Origin: JAFALK01 sp036500605
GTDB lineage: Bacteria > Pseudomonadota > Gammaproteobacteria > Burkholderiales > Burkholderiaceae_C
Length of the DNA stretch: 64,000 nucleotides
Assembly (NCBI GenBank): GCA_036500605.1
Contig: DASYBU010000044.1
Location: 62,001 to 126,000 of the forward strand
Direction: 5' to 3'
Part shown: piece by piece, positions 36,972 to 46,126 of the stretch
Position numbering within the stretch: the first letter of the stretch is position 1
Layout of the letters: every line of letters starts with the position of its first letter
Notes under the pieces: generated by a model
What the model saw: only the letters and a program-made list of their open reading frames with translations
Told to the model about the DNA's origin: nothing
Database searches by the model: none
Translations under genes and position numbers: made by a program

Positions 36972-37786
36972 CCGACACCCAAGCCTTCGCCACCCGCATG
37001 CGCATGAACGCCGTGCGCATGGTGCATCGCGCCAAAGCCTCCCACATCGGCTCGGCGCTTTCGATCGCCGACATCGTGGCCGTGCTCTACGCCCGTGTGA
37101 TGAAGATCGATCCCAAGAACCCGAAGTGGTCCGAGCGCGATCGTTTTCTGCTCAGCAAGGGGCACGCTTGCGTCGCGGTGTATGCCGCATTGGCTGAAGC
37201 CGGCTTCATCAGCGAAGACGATCTGCTGACCTACGGCCAGGATCACTCGATGCTAATGAACCACATCAGCCACAAGGTCGCGGGCGTCGAGTTCTCGACC
37301 GGCTCGCTCGGCCACGGCTTGCCGTTCGGTGTCGGCAAGGCACTGGCCGCCAAACGGCAGAAGAAGGACTGGCGCACCTTCGTACTGCTCAGCGATGGCG
37401 AGCTCGGCGAAGGCAGCAACTGGGAAGCCTTCATGTTCGCCGCCCATCACGGCCTCGACAACCTCGTCGCGATCATCGACTACAACAAGCTGCAAAGCCT
37501 CACGACGGTCGAGAAGACGCTGCGCATCGAGCCGCTGGCCGACAAGCTCACCGCCTTCGGCTGGGCCGCGCGCGAGGTCGACGGCCACGATCACGCGGCG
37601 CTAACGGAGCAGTTGAGCGGTGCGCCTTGGCAGCCCGGCAAGCCTTCCGTCCTGATCTGCCACACGACCAAGGGCAAGGGCGTGAGCTTCATGGAGAACA
37701 GCGTGGACTGGCACTACAAATCGCCCAATGACCAGCACCTCGCGCAGGCGCTGGCCGAGTTGCAAGGAACCCACGATCATGCGTAA
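36968..37786 (+). CDS. transketolase, N-terminal (thiamine diphosphate-binding) subunit
   Basis: This 272-residue protein equals the PP domain of transketolase. SKGHACVAVYAAL near residue 58 and LLSDGELGEGSNWEAFMFA near 140, ending at AIIDYNKLQ, form the GDG-(x)n-N motif for thiamine diphosphate and Mg. The glycine of GDG is replaced by Ser (SDGE). It should work as a heterodimer with the next gene, which overlaps it by 8 nt. Placed behind CDP-dideoxyhexose genes, it probably transfers a two-carbon unit in sugar-nucleotide synthesis rather than serving central metabolism. Confidence 0.9.
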   Translation: MTDTQAFATRMRMNAVRMVHRAKASHIGSALSIADIVAVLYARVMKIDPKNPKWSERDRFLLSKGHACVAVYAALAEAGFISEDDLLTYGQDHSMLMNHISHKVAGVEFSTGSLGHGLPFGVGKALAAKRQKKDWRTFVLLSDGELGEGSNWEAFMFAAHHGLDNLVAIIDYNKLQSLTTVEKTLRIEPLADKLTAFGWAAREVDGHDHAALTEQLSGAPWQPGKPSVLICHTTKGKGVSFMENSVDWHYKSPNDQHLAQALAELQGTHDHA

Positions 37787-38654
37787 TGCCTTCATCCAGG
37801 AGATGGTCGCGCTGGCCCGCGTGAACCCGCAGATGGCCCTGGTCGTGGGCGACCTCGGCTACTCGGTCATCGAGCCCTTTGCCGATGAGTTCCCCGATCG
37901 CTTCCTCAACGCCGGCGTGGCCGAGCAGAACATGACCGGCCTGGCCGCCGGCATGGCCAGCGAGGGCTATCACGTCTTCACCTACTCGATCGCCAACTTC
38001 CCCAGCTTCCGCTGCGCCGAACAGATTCGGAATGACGTGGACTATCACAAGCTGCCGGTGACGGTGGTGGCGGTGGGTGGTGGCTTGGCCTATGGCGCGT
38101 TGGGGTACTCGCATCATGCGGTGCAGGACTACGCGCTGTTCAGATCGTTTCCGAACATGTTGATCGCGGCGCCGGGGGATCCGATGGAGGTGCGGGCTTG
38201 CCTGCGCTATCTGGTGGCGAATCCGCAGCCGTCGTATTTGCGGTTGGGGAAGGCTGGGGAGCCCAACTTCCATTCCGAGGTGCCGCAGGTCGAACCGGGG
38301 CGATGGCTGAGCGTTGCAAAGGCGACCTCGTCGGATAGCGCCACGTGGCTCGCGACCGGCGCGACTCTCGGGCTTGCCATGGAGCAACATGCCCTAGCCG
38401 GGGTGGCGGTTCACTCGCTGCCGCTATGGGGGATGGCTTCCAAGTCAGCTCAAGTGGCGCAGATTGAACGCCATTCGACCGTCACAACATTGGAGGATCA
38501 TTTGCGTGACGGCGGGTTTGGGACGTGGCTGATGGAGTCCGCGGCCGATCTCCCGCTTCTGGTTGGACGCATAAGACCCAAGGCTCTGGACGCGCGCGTT
38601 TGCGGCACGGTAGGCTCGCAAGCAATGCTTAACGCTTGGGGCGGGTTGGGCTAG
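37779..38654 (+). CDS. transketolase, C-terminal subunit
   Basis: This 291-residue protein holds the Pyr domain of transketolase. NAGVAEQNMTGLAAGMA near residue 47 carries the conserved catalytic glutamate that activates thiamine diphosphate, followed by the C-terminal domain. It overlaps the N-subunit gene by 8 nt. Base use changes within the gene: the first third is like its GC-rich neighbours, while from about 38,040 codon use becomes looser, as in the genes downstream. It is the last gene before a 93-bp gap. Confidence 0.88.
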   Translation: MRNAFIQEMVALARVNPQMALVVGDLGYSVIEPFADEFPDRFLNAGVAEQNMTGLAAGMASEGYHVFTYSIANFPSFRCAEQIRNDVDYHKLPVTVVAVGGGLAYGALGYSHHAVQDYALFRSFPNMLIAAPGDPMEVRACLRYLVANPQPSYLRLGKAGEPNFHSEVPQVEPGRWLSVAKATSSDSATWLATGATLGLAMEQHALAGVAVHSLPLWGMASKSAQVAQIERHSTVTTLEDHLRDGGFGTWLMESAADLPLLVGRIRPKALDARVCGTVGSQAMLNAWGGLG

Positions 38655-38747
38655 CGCTTCGAATTCATTCAAAAAGCGTCGACAATAGCGGTTTTTCTGA
38701 ATCCAGCCTGCCTAGCCTATAGCTGCAAGCTCTAGGCCCAAACAGCC

Positions 38748-39884
38748 ATGACCGGAGCCCTATCTGTGACCGTGACGAGCCCCCGAGATCCTGCAACCGA
38801 GTCCGTTGTTTCGCAAGAGGAGGATGGCTTTGATCTATGGAGCATCGTCGAAGCGATTGCTCCACGCTGGCGCCTTCTTTTGGCAACATCTGCCGTCGCG
38901 TGCGCTTTGGCGATTGGTGTCAGTTTCTTGATCCCGCCAATATTCACGGCGAGCGTGACCATCATCAGCCCGCAGCAGTCCAATTCGGCTGCCGGCGCAC
39001 TCGCATCGCTTGGCAATCTATCGAGCTTGGCCGGCAGTGCAATTGGCGCCAAAAATGCCGCTGACCAATACGTCGCGATGATGCAAAGCGTCAGCATGAC
39101 GACTTCCATCATTGAGCGCTTCAAGCTCAAAGATGTCTATGCCAAAACCTACATGATTGACGCTCGAAAGGAACTGGCGAAGAACGTTCGAATAACTGCC
39201 GGGAAGAAGGACAACTTGATCGCCATCGAAGTCGATGATGAAAGTCCTCAGCGCGCAGCTGACATGGCCAATGCCTACGTTGATGAGTTGCGCAAGCTCA
39301 CCGATCGTCTTGCTGTTACGGAAGCCCAGCAACGCCGAATGTTCTTTGAAAATCAGCTGAACAAGGCCAAATCTGCGCTGGCTGCTGCACAGACGCAGTT
39401 GCAAAAGACCGGCTTCACTTCCGATGCGATCAAGGCGGAGCCCAAAGCGGCAGCGGAGAACTACGCTGGGGTGAAAGCAAAAATTGCGGCCCAAGAGGTC
39501 AAACTGGGTGCGATGCGCCAGACGCTGACAGACAACTCCAGCGAAGTGCAGACCGCCTTGGCCACTCTTTCGGGCTTGCGCAGCCAGCTGGCGCAACTTG
39601 AACAGCCCTTGTCAGGCAGTGGCAACCAAGATTACGTCGGTGCCTATAGAGATTTCAAATATCAGGAGGCCCTGTTCGACATCTACGCGCGGCAATTCGA
39701 ACTGGCCAAAATGGATGAGGCACGCGAGGGTGCCCTGGTTCAAGTGCTCGATGCAGCAACGCCTCCGGAAAAGAAAAGCAAGCCTCATCGCAGTTGGTTC
39801 GCACTGGCAGGAGCGGCCCTCGGACTCTTGTCCGCTGCTGCTTTTGTCTCGGTCCGCCATCTGCGAACGACTCGGGCAAGCTGA
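38748..39884 (+). CDS. Wzz/PCP-family chain-length determinant
   Basis: This 378-residue polysaccharide co-polymerase is anchored by two membrane helices (about residues 42-62 and 350-370). It has a large, partly coiled-coil periplasmic domain between them (about 190-300). The Wzz signature FTASVTIISPQQ follows the first helix, and the pre-TM2 proline-rich segment ATPPEKKSKPHR is present. There is no kinase domain. It should set chain length together with the Wzy-like polymerase and contact the SLBB export protein. Confidence 0.88.
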   Translation: MTGALSVTVTSPRDPATESVVSQEEDGFDLWSIVEAIAPRWRLLLATSAVACALAIGVSFLIPPIFTASVTIISPQQSNSAAGALASLGNLSSLAGSAIGAKNAADQYVAMMQSVSMTTSIIERFKLKDVYAKTYMIDARKELAKNVRITAGKKDNLIAIEVDDESPQRAADMANAYVDELRKLTDRLAVTEAQQRRMFFENQLNKAKSALAAAQTQLQKTGFTSDAIKAEPKAAAENYAGVKAKIAAQEVKLGAMRQTLTDNSSEVQTALATLSGLRSQLAQLEQPLSGSGNQDYVGAYRDFKYQEALFDIYARQFELAKMDEAREGALVQVLDAATPPEKKSKPHRSWFALAGAALGLLSAAAFVSVRHLRTTRAS

Positions 39885-39961
39885 AAGACAAAGCGCCCCT
39901 GCCGTCACATACGACAGTTGCCGACAAGCGTCCGGCACTGAAACCCTTAGTTTTTGCACAT

Positions 39962-41095
39962 ATGAAAATATTGATTACTGGCGGAGCCGGATTTATCGGG
40001 TCTTGGCTAACGGAACGTCTTTGTGCCAACGGCCACGAAGTCACCATTCTCGATAACCTCAGCGCTCAGATCCACGGCGAAGTGCCGTCTCTCGACATCG
40101 GCAGCACCAAGGCCATAGAGAAGGCAAAATTCATCAGGGCAGACGTTCGCGATGTCGCCGCGATGGATGCTGCGCTGGCTAGCGCAGAGGCCATAGTGCA
40201 TCTCGCTGCGGAAACAGGGACTGGCCAGTCCATGTATCGCATTGCGCACTACTACGACGTGAACCAACAGGCCACCGCAGCCATGTTCGAGGCCATTGGC
40301 ACTCGACATCGCCACGTGCGCAAAGTCGTCCTGGCGTCGAGTCGCTCCATTTATGGCGAGGGCGCCTACAAGTTGAACGATGCAATGATAGTGCCGGCGC
40401 CACGCGATTCAGGACGCTTGCAGGCCGGTCATTTCGATCCCGTTGGCCCCAATGGCGAAGCGCTGCATTTGATCGCAACACCAGAGGACGCGAGTCCGAT
40501 GCCAGCCTCCATGTATGCGGGCACCAAACTGGCCAACGAAGTCACGGGGCGAATCTTCGCTGAATCCTATGGTGTCCAGGTCACGGCGCTGCGCTTCCAG
40601 AACGTCTATGGTGAGCGTCAATCGCTGCGCAATCCCTACACGGGGATCCTGTCTATTTTCTCCAATCGGATGCGGCAGAACCTGCCCATCAACATTTTCG
40701 AAGACGGCGCAGAAAGCCGAGATTTTGTTCACGTCAGCGACGTCGTCGATTCAATAGAACGCGCGCTACTCCGCGACAGCCCGGGTTGGCTCGTGGCAAA
40801 TGTTGGTTCGGGCGTTGCGACCTCCGTCCTGAAGGTCGCGGAGGAGCTCAAACAACTCTTGGGTAGCGGATCCGATCTATCAATCTCAGGCGATTTTCGT
40901 GTTGGCGATATTCGCCACTGTTTCGCGAACATCGATCGTGCGCAAGCACTGCTTCGGTTTGAGCCCAAAGTCGACTTGCGAGAGGGCCTTGCCCGGTTCG
41001 TTCGATGGGTGCTCACGCAACCGATCTTGGAAGATCAATCACAGAAGGCCCAAACTGAACTCGCGCGACTTGGCTTGGGGCGAGGCGAAGGCTGA
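39962..41095 (+). CDS. NAD-dependent epimerase/dehydratase (nucleotide sugar)
   Basis: This is a 377-residue extended SDR. GGAGFIGSWLTE at residues 7-18 binds NAD, LAAETGTGQSM follows, and MYAGTKLANE carries the Tyr-x3-Lys pair. Similar proteins act on UDP- or dTDP-sugars as 4-epimerases or 4,6-dehydratases, and the substrate is not clear. A longer in-frame extension upstream of the ATG at 39962 lies in intergenic sequence and lacks SDR features. Expected to be cytosolic. Confidence 0.82.
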   Translation: MKILITGGAGFIGSWLTERLCANGHEVTILDNLSAQIHGEVPSLDIGSTKAIEKAKFIRADVRDVAAMDAALASAEAIVHLAAETGTGQSMYRIAHYYDVNQQATAAMFEAIGTRHRHVRKVVLASSRSIYGEGAYKLNDAMIVPAPRDSGRLQAGHFDPVGPNGEALHLIATPEDASPMPASMYAGTKLANEVTGRIFAESYGVQVTALRFQNVYGERQSLRNPYTGILSIFSNRMRQNLPINIFEDGAESRDFVHVSDVVDSIERALLRDSPGWLVANVGSGVATSVLKVAEELKQLLGSGSDLSISGDFRVGDIRHCFANIDRAQALLRFEPKVDLREGLARFVRWVLTQPILEDQSQKAQTELARLGLGRGEG

Positions 41096-41100
41096 CTCGA

Positions 41101-42477
41101 GTGCTTAAACGCTTTGCGTCCAACGCAGGCGCCAACGTCCTGAGTGGCTTGGTGACTGCGGGCTACCAACTGGGTGTGACTGCGATCGCAACCCGTCTAT
41201 GGCATGGTCGCGAATTCGCGACATGGGCGCTAGCGTTGTCCATCGCTGCGATCACCGCCCTATTCGGTTCCAACCTATCTAGCGTGGTAACTCGTCGAGT
41301 AGTTGCAGCTAGGCACGGTGCCACCCCTTCCGATGAGTTCTGGGCTGTCAGAGCTGCTAGCAAGTTGTCGATTCATCTAGCTTTCACCGCCTTGGCGGCA
41401 TTGATGCTCGCTGGCATATTGATCCACTCCCGGACGACTGGCGTCGAAGCGAACCCTGAAGCCTTTTGGGCCCTCCTCGCCTTCCTTTTGCTGGGCAGTG
41501 TCTGGATCGTGCTGTGGCAGATCCGATTTGGTCAGCACTATGCGGACGAACGCAATTGGCCGCCGGCCTTGATGCTTGCGGGAGCTCGTGCGGGCGGGCT
41601 GGTAGGCATGGGCGCAGTCGCCGTGTCCAGCTACGCGTCACCGCTCACCTGTGGCTTCGGACTCATGGTAGGGACTTGGTCGAGCTTGATCTTGTGCCAT
41701 GCCCTGCTGCACCGCCCTCTCGTTAGGGCAGTTCCGGCTGAGCTTAACGACGGAAATGCACTTCGCAGAGCCTATCGGACCAATCTGAACGTGTTTGCCG
41801 GATTTGCGGTTTGGTCACTTGGTACCCTGATCATTCAATATGGGTTGCCGCCTGTTGTCGCAATCATTGCGCCAGCCCGCTTCAACGCGTTTTTTCTCGC
41901 GAGCACGTTGAACATGATTGCAATCGGCGCCATAGGGGCGGCCATGTCAGCTCTGCTTGCCCCTCTCTCACGTTGGCAGGCTACTGGCGATGGCGCTGCC
42001 TTGCGACGCATTGCGCTTGCGGGCCCACTGTTCTGTGGGTTTTCGTGCCTAACTGCGCTGCTCATTGCGTGGTTCGGGATTGGCCCATTGCTGCAGATTC
42101 TGTCAACCAAGGCCGCGACAGTTGGGGAAATACACTCCTTCCTTGCGGTCATGGGGCTGCAGACCATTGTTCGGACCGCTGCTCTCGGGTATTCCGTTTG
42201 CCTCGCGTCTACTGGATCAATTCGGCAGATGTCAGGCGCCATCGTGTTGGAGGTTGTCATCACTTTTTGCGTGGGGGCCCCTCTCGGCTGGCTTTTCGGC
42301 CCAGAAGCATTGCTCTGGGGTTTGGTGTTGGCAGGCTTTGCAAGTAGCCTATATACAGCTTCAATAGGCCTGTCGTTAATGCCTCGTGATGTCGTTAGCA
42401 AGCACGCAGCATTCGCGACCCTTGTCTTGGCTCAAATTGCGACTTGCGGGCTTTTCTTGGAATTTCAAAGGCTTTAG
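41101..42477 (+). CDS. Wzx-like polysaccharide flippase
   Basis: This 458-residue integral membrane protein with about 12 hydrophobic helices has the MATE/MOP-superfamily look of O-antigen flippases. The first loop FASNAGANVLSGLVTAGYQLGV is typical. The start is GTG 41101, 5 nt after the upstream stop. No sharper motif exists for this family, so the call rests on topology and position next to a Wzz and a Wzy-like gene. It would move undecaprenyl-linked repeat units across the inner membrane. Confidence 0.78.
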   Translation: MLKRFASNAGANVLSGLVTAGYQLGVTAIATRLWHGREFATWALALSIAAITALFGSNLSSVVTRRVVAARHGATPSDEFWAVRAASKLSIHLAFTALAALMLAGILIHSRTTGVEANPEAFWALLAFLLLGSVWIVLWQIRFGQHYADERNWPPALMLAGARAGGLVGMGAVAVSSYASPLTCGFGLMVGTWSSLILCHALLHRPLVRAVPAELNDGNALRRAYRTNLNVFAGFAVWSLGTLIIQYGLPPVVAIIAPARFNAFFLASTLNMIAIGAIGAAMSALLAPLSRWQATGDGAALRRIALAGPLFCGFSCLTALLIAWFGIGPLLQILSTKAATVGEIHSFLAVMGLQTIVRTAALGYSVCLASTGSIRQMSGAIVLEVVITFCVGAPLGWLFGPEALLWGLVLAGFASSLYTASIGLSLMPRDVVSKHAAFATLVLAQIATCGLFLEFQRL

Positions 42478-42490
42478 AAAAAGAATATCT

Positions 42491-43138
42491 ATGCACGTCG
42501 AGCCAATCAATCGATATGCCGACCTGAAGCTCGCAGGGCCTCCGGTCAAGCGCCTCATCAAGCTTATATACCTGCAACTATTCCGTCGACCTTGCCGCGC
42601 ATCACTTGGCAAGGGCACATATGCATTGCAACCATTTCATTGTAATGCACCAGAGCGCTTGAAGATTGGCGCACGCGGGACGATTGGCACGCGTGCAACT
42701 TTCAACATTATCACTGAATGGTTTTCGCAAACCTTCAGCCCCCGCATCGAAATTGGCGACGACGTTTATGTGGGTTCAAATTGTGAACTTGTAGCAATCG
42801 AAGGCATTGTTATTGGCAATGGGTGCACTTTGAGTGATGAGGTCTATATAAACGACGCATCCCACAGCATTGACCCGCGCAAAGGCTTATTCATGGACAG
42901 ACCACTGGAAAGCAAGGGCGGCATTAGAATTGGAGATGGTTGCTTTATTGGGCGTCGCGCCATTATTCTGCCCGGGGTCCACCTCGGAGATTTCTGTGTG
43001 ATTGGGGCGGGAGCAGTGGTCACAAAATCGGCACCAAATTTCAGCCTCATCACTGGAAATCCCGCGCGAATTACTGCCACTTTCAATCAGGAACTTGGCG
43101 CATGGACGCGGTGCGGCGCACTCGATATTGGTGCGTAA
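42491..43138 (+). CDS. hexapeptide-repeat acyltransferase
   Basis: This 215-residue protein of the left-handed beta-helix family has imperfect [LIV]-G-x4 repeats from about residue 60 (KIGARGTIGT, EIGDDVYVGSN, VIGNGCTLSD, RIGDGCFIGRRAIILPGVHLGDFCVIGAGAVVT). The ending VVTKSAPNFSLITGNPARI is typical of O-acetyltransferases of the NodL/maltose group. It probably acetylates a sugar of the repeat unit. DNA here is visibly AT-richer than the flanks. Confidence 0.85.
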   Translation: MHVEPINRYADLKLAGPPVKRLIKLIYLQLFRRPCRASLGKGTYALQPFHCNAPERLKIGARGTIGTRATFNIITEWFSQTFSPRIEIGDDVYVGSNCELVAIEGIVIGNGCTLSDEVYINDASHSIDPRKGLFMDRPLESKGGIRIGDGCFIGRRAIILPGVHLGDFCVIGAGAVVTKSAPNFSLITGNPARITATFNQELGAWTRCGALDIGA

Positions 43139-43156
43139 ACCGACAACTTACAAGAT

Positions 43157-43753
43157 ATGCGCTTGCATCTATTAAAACACTACTGGCGCATGTTTATTAG
43201 TCGCATCTTCTGGCGAGCCTTGTTGGGCAGCCTCGGGAGCAGAAGCGTCATCTACAAGCCGATGCTGATAATTGGTGCGCATCGAATACATATAGGACAG
43301 CGCAGCCACATCCGAGACTTCGCTAGAATTGAGGTGATTGAACGGAAAGAGGTTGACTGGAAACCAACGTTGAGGATTGGCAACGATGTAAACATCGAGC
43401 AGGGGGTTCACATTGTTTGCCAATGCGAAGTGACGATTGGTGACAACGTATCCATAACACCGTTTTGCGCGATCGTTGATACATATCATCCGCATACACC
43501 GCCTGATAAAGGTCCCAAGATTGGCTCCAGGCTGCCTCAAGAGCGCACTCATGTGCGCATTGGCACTGGGAGCTTTATTGGAACTCACACCGTAATTTTA
43601 CCAAATGTAAGCATCGGCCGACACTGCGTCATCGGGGCGGGCTCCGTTGTGACGTCAGATATACCGGACAATTCAATTGCGGTTGGCGTACCTGCCAGGG
43701 TCATATCGACGTACAAGAACTCAATTGACGCATGGATTCGCCCCGAGGCATAG
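43157..43753 (+). CDS. hexapeptide-repeat acyltransferase (second copy)
   Basis: This is a 198-residue left-handed beta-helix acyltransferase. Repeats run from about residue 40 (IIGAHRIHIGQRSHIRD) to IGAGSVVTSDIPDNSIAVGVPARVI. The DTYHPH segment near residue 111 supplies the likely catalytic histidine. It follows the first acyltransferase by 18 nt but is diverged from it, so the two probably acylate different positions. Weak ribosome binding site and AT-rich codon use suggest transfer. Confidence 0.85.
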   Translation: MRLHLLKHYWRMFISRIFWRALLGSLGSRSVIYKPMLIIGAHRIHIGQRSHIRDFARIEVIERKEVDWKPTLRIGNDVNIEQGVHIVCQCEVTIGDNVSITPFCAIVDTYHPHTPPDKGPKIGSRLPQERTHVRIGTGSFIGTHTVILPNVSIGRHCVIGAGSVVTSDIPDNSIAVGVPARVISTYKNSIDAWIRPEA

Positions 43754-43928
43754 CCGATCTTGGCCATCAAAGAATTTTACCCAATGGCTTACAGTCCCCC
43801 GCGAAGATCGAGGCAAGGCTATGTCGCAGGTTGATCGAAGAAATATTATGCATCTGTCGCGTGTTAATCATTCACCAAGCAACCGACTATTCCTCGGGCT
43901 CGCTTGATTCACGCAGATATCCCACACA

Positions 43929-44843
43929 ATGAGCACTACTGAATCCACGCCGCTGATCGGCATCGTAACGGTCCTGTATAACTGCGACGAAGTGTTGCAG
44001 GGCTTCTTTGAAAGCCTGGCAGCGCAGATTGATGTTTGCTTCCATCTATATGTCATCGACAATGGTAGTACAGAGAGCGGCGCTCAACTTTCTACGGCCT
44101 TGGCAAGCAAGTACGGGATTGCTGCCACGGTGGTATTCAACAACCACAATGCCGGCGTGGCGCGTGGCAACAACCAGGGCATTCGACTTGCGCTTGCAGA
44201 CGGCTGTTCATATGTGCTGTTAGCCAACAATGACACCGAGTTTGCGCCGGCAACGATCCGCCACTTGTTTAATGTATTGGTGGACGGGAGCGAGCGAGCA
44301 GCAACCCCCAAAATGACCTATTTCGATCCACCAAACCAAATCTGGTACGGCGGTGGCCATATCAATGCGTGGACCATGCGCACGCCGCACTACGGTATGC
44401 GGGAAGAGGATCGAGGCCAGTACGACAAGCCACGCCACGTTGGCTACGCGCCGACTTGCTTTCTGCTTTTCGACGCAAAGATCTTCGAGGAAATCGGCCT
44501 CATGGATGAGGCGTACTTCGTTTACTACGATGACACGGACTTTATCTGGCGCATGGCTGCCCAAGGAATCCGACTGCGTTATGTTCCCGCTTCCGTAGTA
44601 AAGCATAAGGTGAGTTCGTCTACGGGGGGCGGCGAATCGCCCTTTTCGCTCTACTACACGAACCGCAATCGGCTGTATTTCATCCGCAAGAACCTGCGGG
44701 GCTGGCGCAAGGCCGCAGCGCTCGCGTACATGCTGATGACGCGCGTGCCTCGTCTTAGCCTGCTCCCGTCCCCGCTCAGCAAGCGTGGCTGGGCCGGCGT
44801 CTACGATGGGTTCAAGATGGCATTGCCCCAGGACACTGCATGA
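43929..44843 (+). CDS. family 2 glycosyltransferase (GT-A fold)
   Basis: This 304-residue glycosyltransferase resembles rhamnosyl- and related transferases of O-antigen loci. IGIVTVLYNCDEVLQGFFESL starts the nucleotide-binding fold. NNHNAGVARGNNQGI and LLANNDTEF carry the DxD-like aspartate. DEAYFVYYDDTDFIWRMAAQG holds the catalytic-base ED/DD motif. Its stop overlaps the next gene by 4 nt. It is preceded by about 175 bp of AT-rich sequence without a gene. Confidence 0.88.
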   Translation: MSTTESTPLIGIVTVLYNCDEVLQGFFESLAAQIDVCFHLYVIDNGSTESGAQLSTALASKYGIAATVVFNNHNAGVARGNNQGIRLALADGCSYVLLANNDTEFAPATIRHLFNVLVDGSERAATPKMTYFDPPNQIWYGGGHINAWTMRTPHYGMREEDRGQYDKPRHVGYAPTCFLLFDAKIFEEIGLMDEAYFVYYDDTDFIWRMAAQGIRLRYVPASVVKHKVSSSTGGGESPFSLYYTNRNRLYFIRKNLRGWRKAAALAYMLMTRVPRLSLLPSPLSKRGWAGVYDGFKMALPQDTA

Positions 44844-46126
44844 CCAGCACCGTAGCGACACTGTCGGAGCCGCCAAGCCACACAAGGAAGCAGCGGCGCT
44901 CGTCGATCGTACCTTCGACGATGGCGCTCTACGCATTGTTTGCTGCGGTCATCGGCCTGCCGATGGTGACGAATTTCTATCGGCTCAGTTCCTCCGTGTC
45001 GTTCGGCACAGCCCTGGCCGCGCTGGCCATCGTGGCACTGCAGTCGGCGCACGGGGCACGTGCGCGCTTCACGAAACATGTCCCCCTCCTGGCACTGGTG
45101 GTGACACTTGGCGTCGCATTGCATCTTGGGCTCGCTGCCATGCTCGGAAACGTGGACCTTGTTCGCGGCCTGGGAACGGTTCCGCTGCTGGCGATCTGCA
45201 TAGTGGGAGCAGCAGCTGCGGCCGACCTCCTATCGCGTGCGCGACAGGCGCAGCTTCGACATGTCGTGCATCGCTGCACCCAGGTACTGCTGGTGCTCGG
45301 ATTTTGGGGCGGCCTGGGACTGCCCGAACCCTCGTTCGGCGATTGGAGCAAGCCGATCTTCCCGTTCACAGAGCCTTCGCACTTTGCGGTGACGATCGGG
45401 CCTTACCTGATCTTTACCTGCATCACTTCGCGAACATCTGCGCGACTGGCGTATGTCGGCGCCGCGCTCCTCGCGACGGTGCTATTGCAGAGCACCACGC
45501 TGGCCGCCATTGTGTTTCTGACCCTGCTCTTGTGCCTGCGTCTGCGCCATGTATTGATCGTTTGCGCCTTGATTGCGCCTCTACTGGCCTCGCTTGACTT
45601 GACCTACTACCTCTCGCGCCTCGACTTCTCGGGGGAGGCGGACAATCTGACCACCTTGGTCTATCTGCAGGGCTGGCAACTCATCGGCGAATCCTGGGAT
45701 GCGTCGCACTGGCTGGGTATTGGCTTTCAGCAATTGGGCGTCTTCGGTAGTGATGTCTCGGCCGCACAATTGATCGCTGCGATCCTGCACGATGCAGATG
45801 CCTCTCTGAATCTGTTTGACGGCGGCTTCACCCTGGCCAAGATCCTCAGCGAGTTCGGTATTTTCGGGGCGGCCTTGCTCCTCGCCTTCGCATCCATACT
45901 GTTGCGTGCGGCGGCGCGTTTGCACCGGCATGTAACGCGTTTGCGCCACCATGCTCCAGGCAGCCAGGCAGGCGAGATTGGCATGCTGCTAGCGTGCGCA
46001 TTCATCGTCGGCTCATTGTTTGAGCTTTTCTTGCGCGGCATCGGATATTTCACGCCGACCAGCTTGATGGTTCTTGCATCCCTCTGGATGTGGTGGAAAC
46101 AACCTACCCAAGAAGCCTCCGCGTGA
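44840..46126 (+). CDS. Wzy-like O-antigen polymerase
   Basis: This 428-residue polytopic inner-membrane protein has about 10-11 helices. A larger loop lies near residues 265-330 (containing GWQLIGESWDASHWLGIGFQQLG), the layout of Wzy/WaaL proteins. WLGIGFQQLG resembles the G-x-G-F segment common in polymerases. Position between glycosyltransferases and next to Wzx/Wzz supports polymerase. A ligase function cannot be excluded. Confidence 0.75.
   Translation: MTSTVATLSEPPSHTRKQRRSSIVPSTMALYALFAAVIGLPMVTNFYRLSSSVSFGTALAALAIVALQSAHGARARFTKHVPLLALVVTLGVALHLGLAAMLGNVDLVRGLGTVPLLAICIVGAAAAADLLSRARQAQLRHVVHRCTQVLLVLGFWGGLGLPEPSFGDWSKPIFPFTEPSHFAVTIGPYLIFTCITSRTSARLAYVGAALLATVLLQSTTLAAIVFLTLLLCLRLRHVLIVCALIAPLLASLDLTYYLSRLDFSGEADNLTTLVYLQGWQLIGESWDASHWLGIGFQQLGVFGSDVSAAQLIAAILHDADASLNLFDGGFTLAKILSEFGIFGAALLLAFASILLRAAARLHRHVTRLRHHAPGSQAGEIGMLLACAFIVGSLFELFLRGIGYFTPTSLMVLASLWMWWKQPTQEASA

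Noticed and set aside
37779..37786. Possible frameshift splitting one transketolase gene in two
   Set aside because: The N part ends and the C part begins with a normal 8-nt overlap. Both halves match the sizes of known two-subunit transketolases and have their own start and stop.
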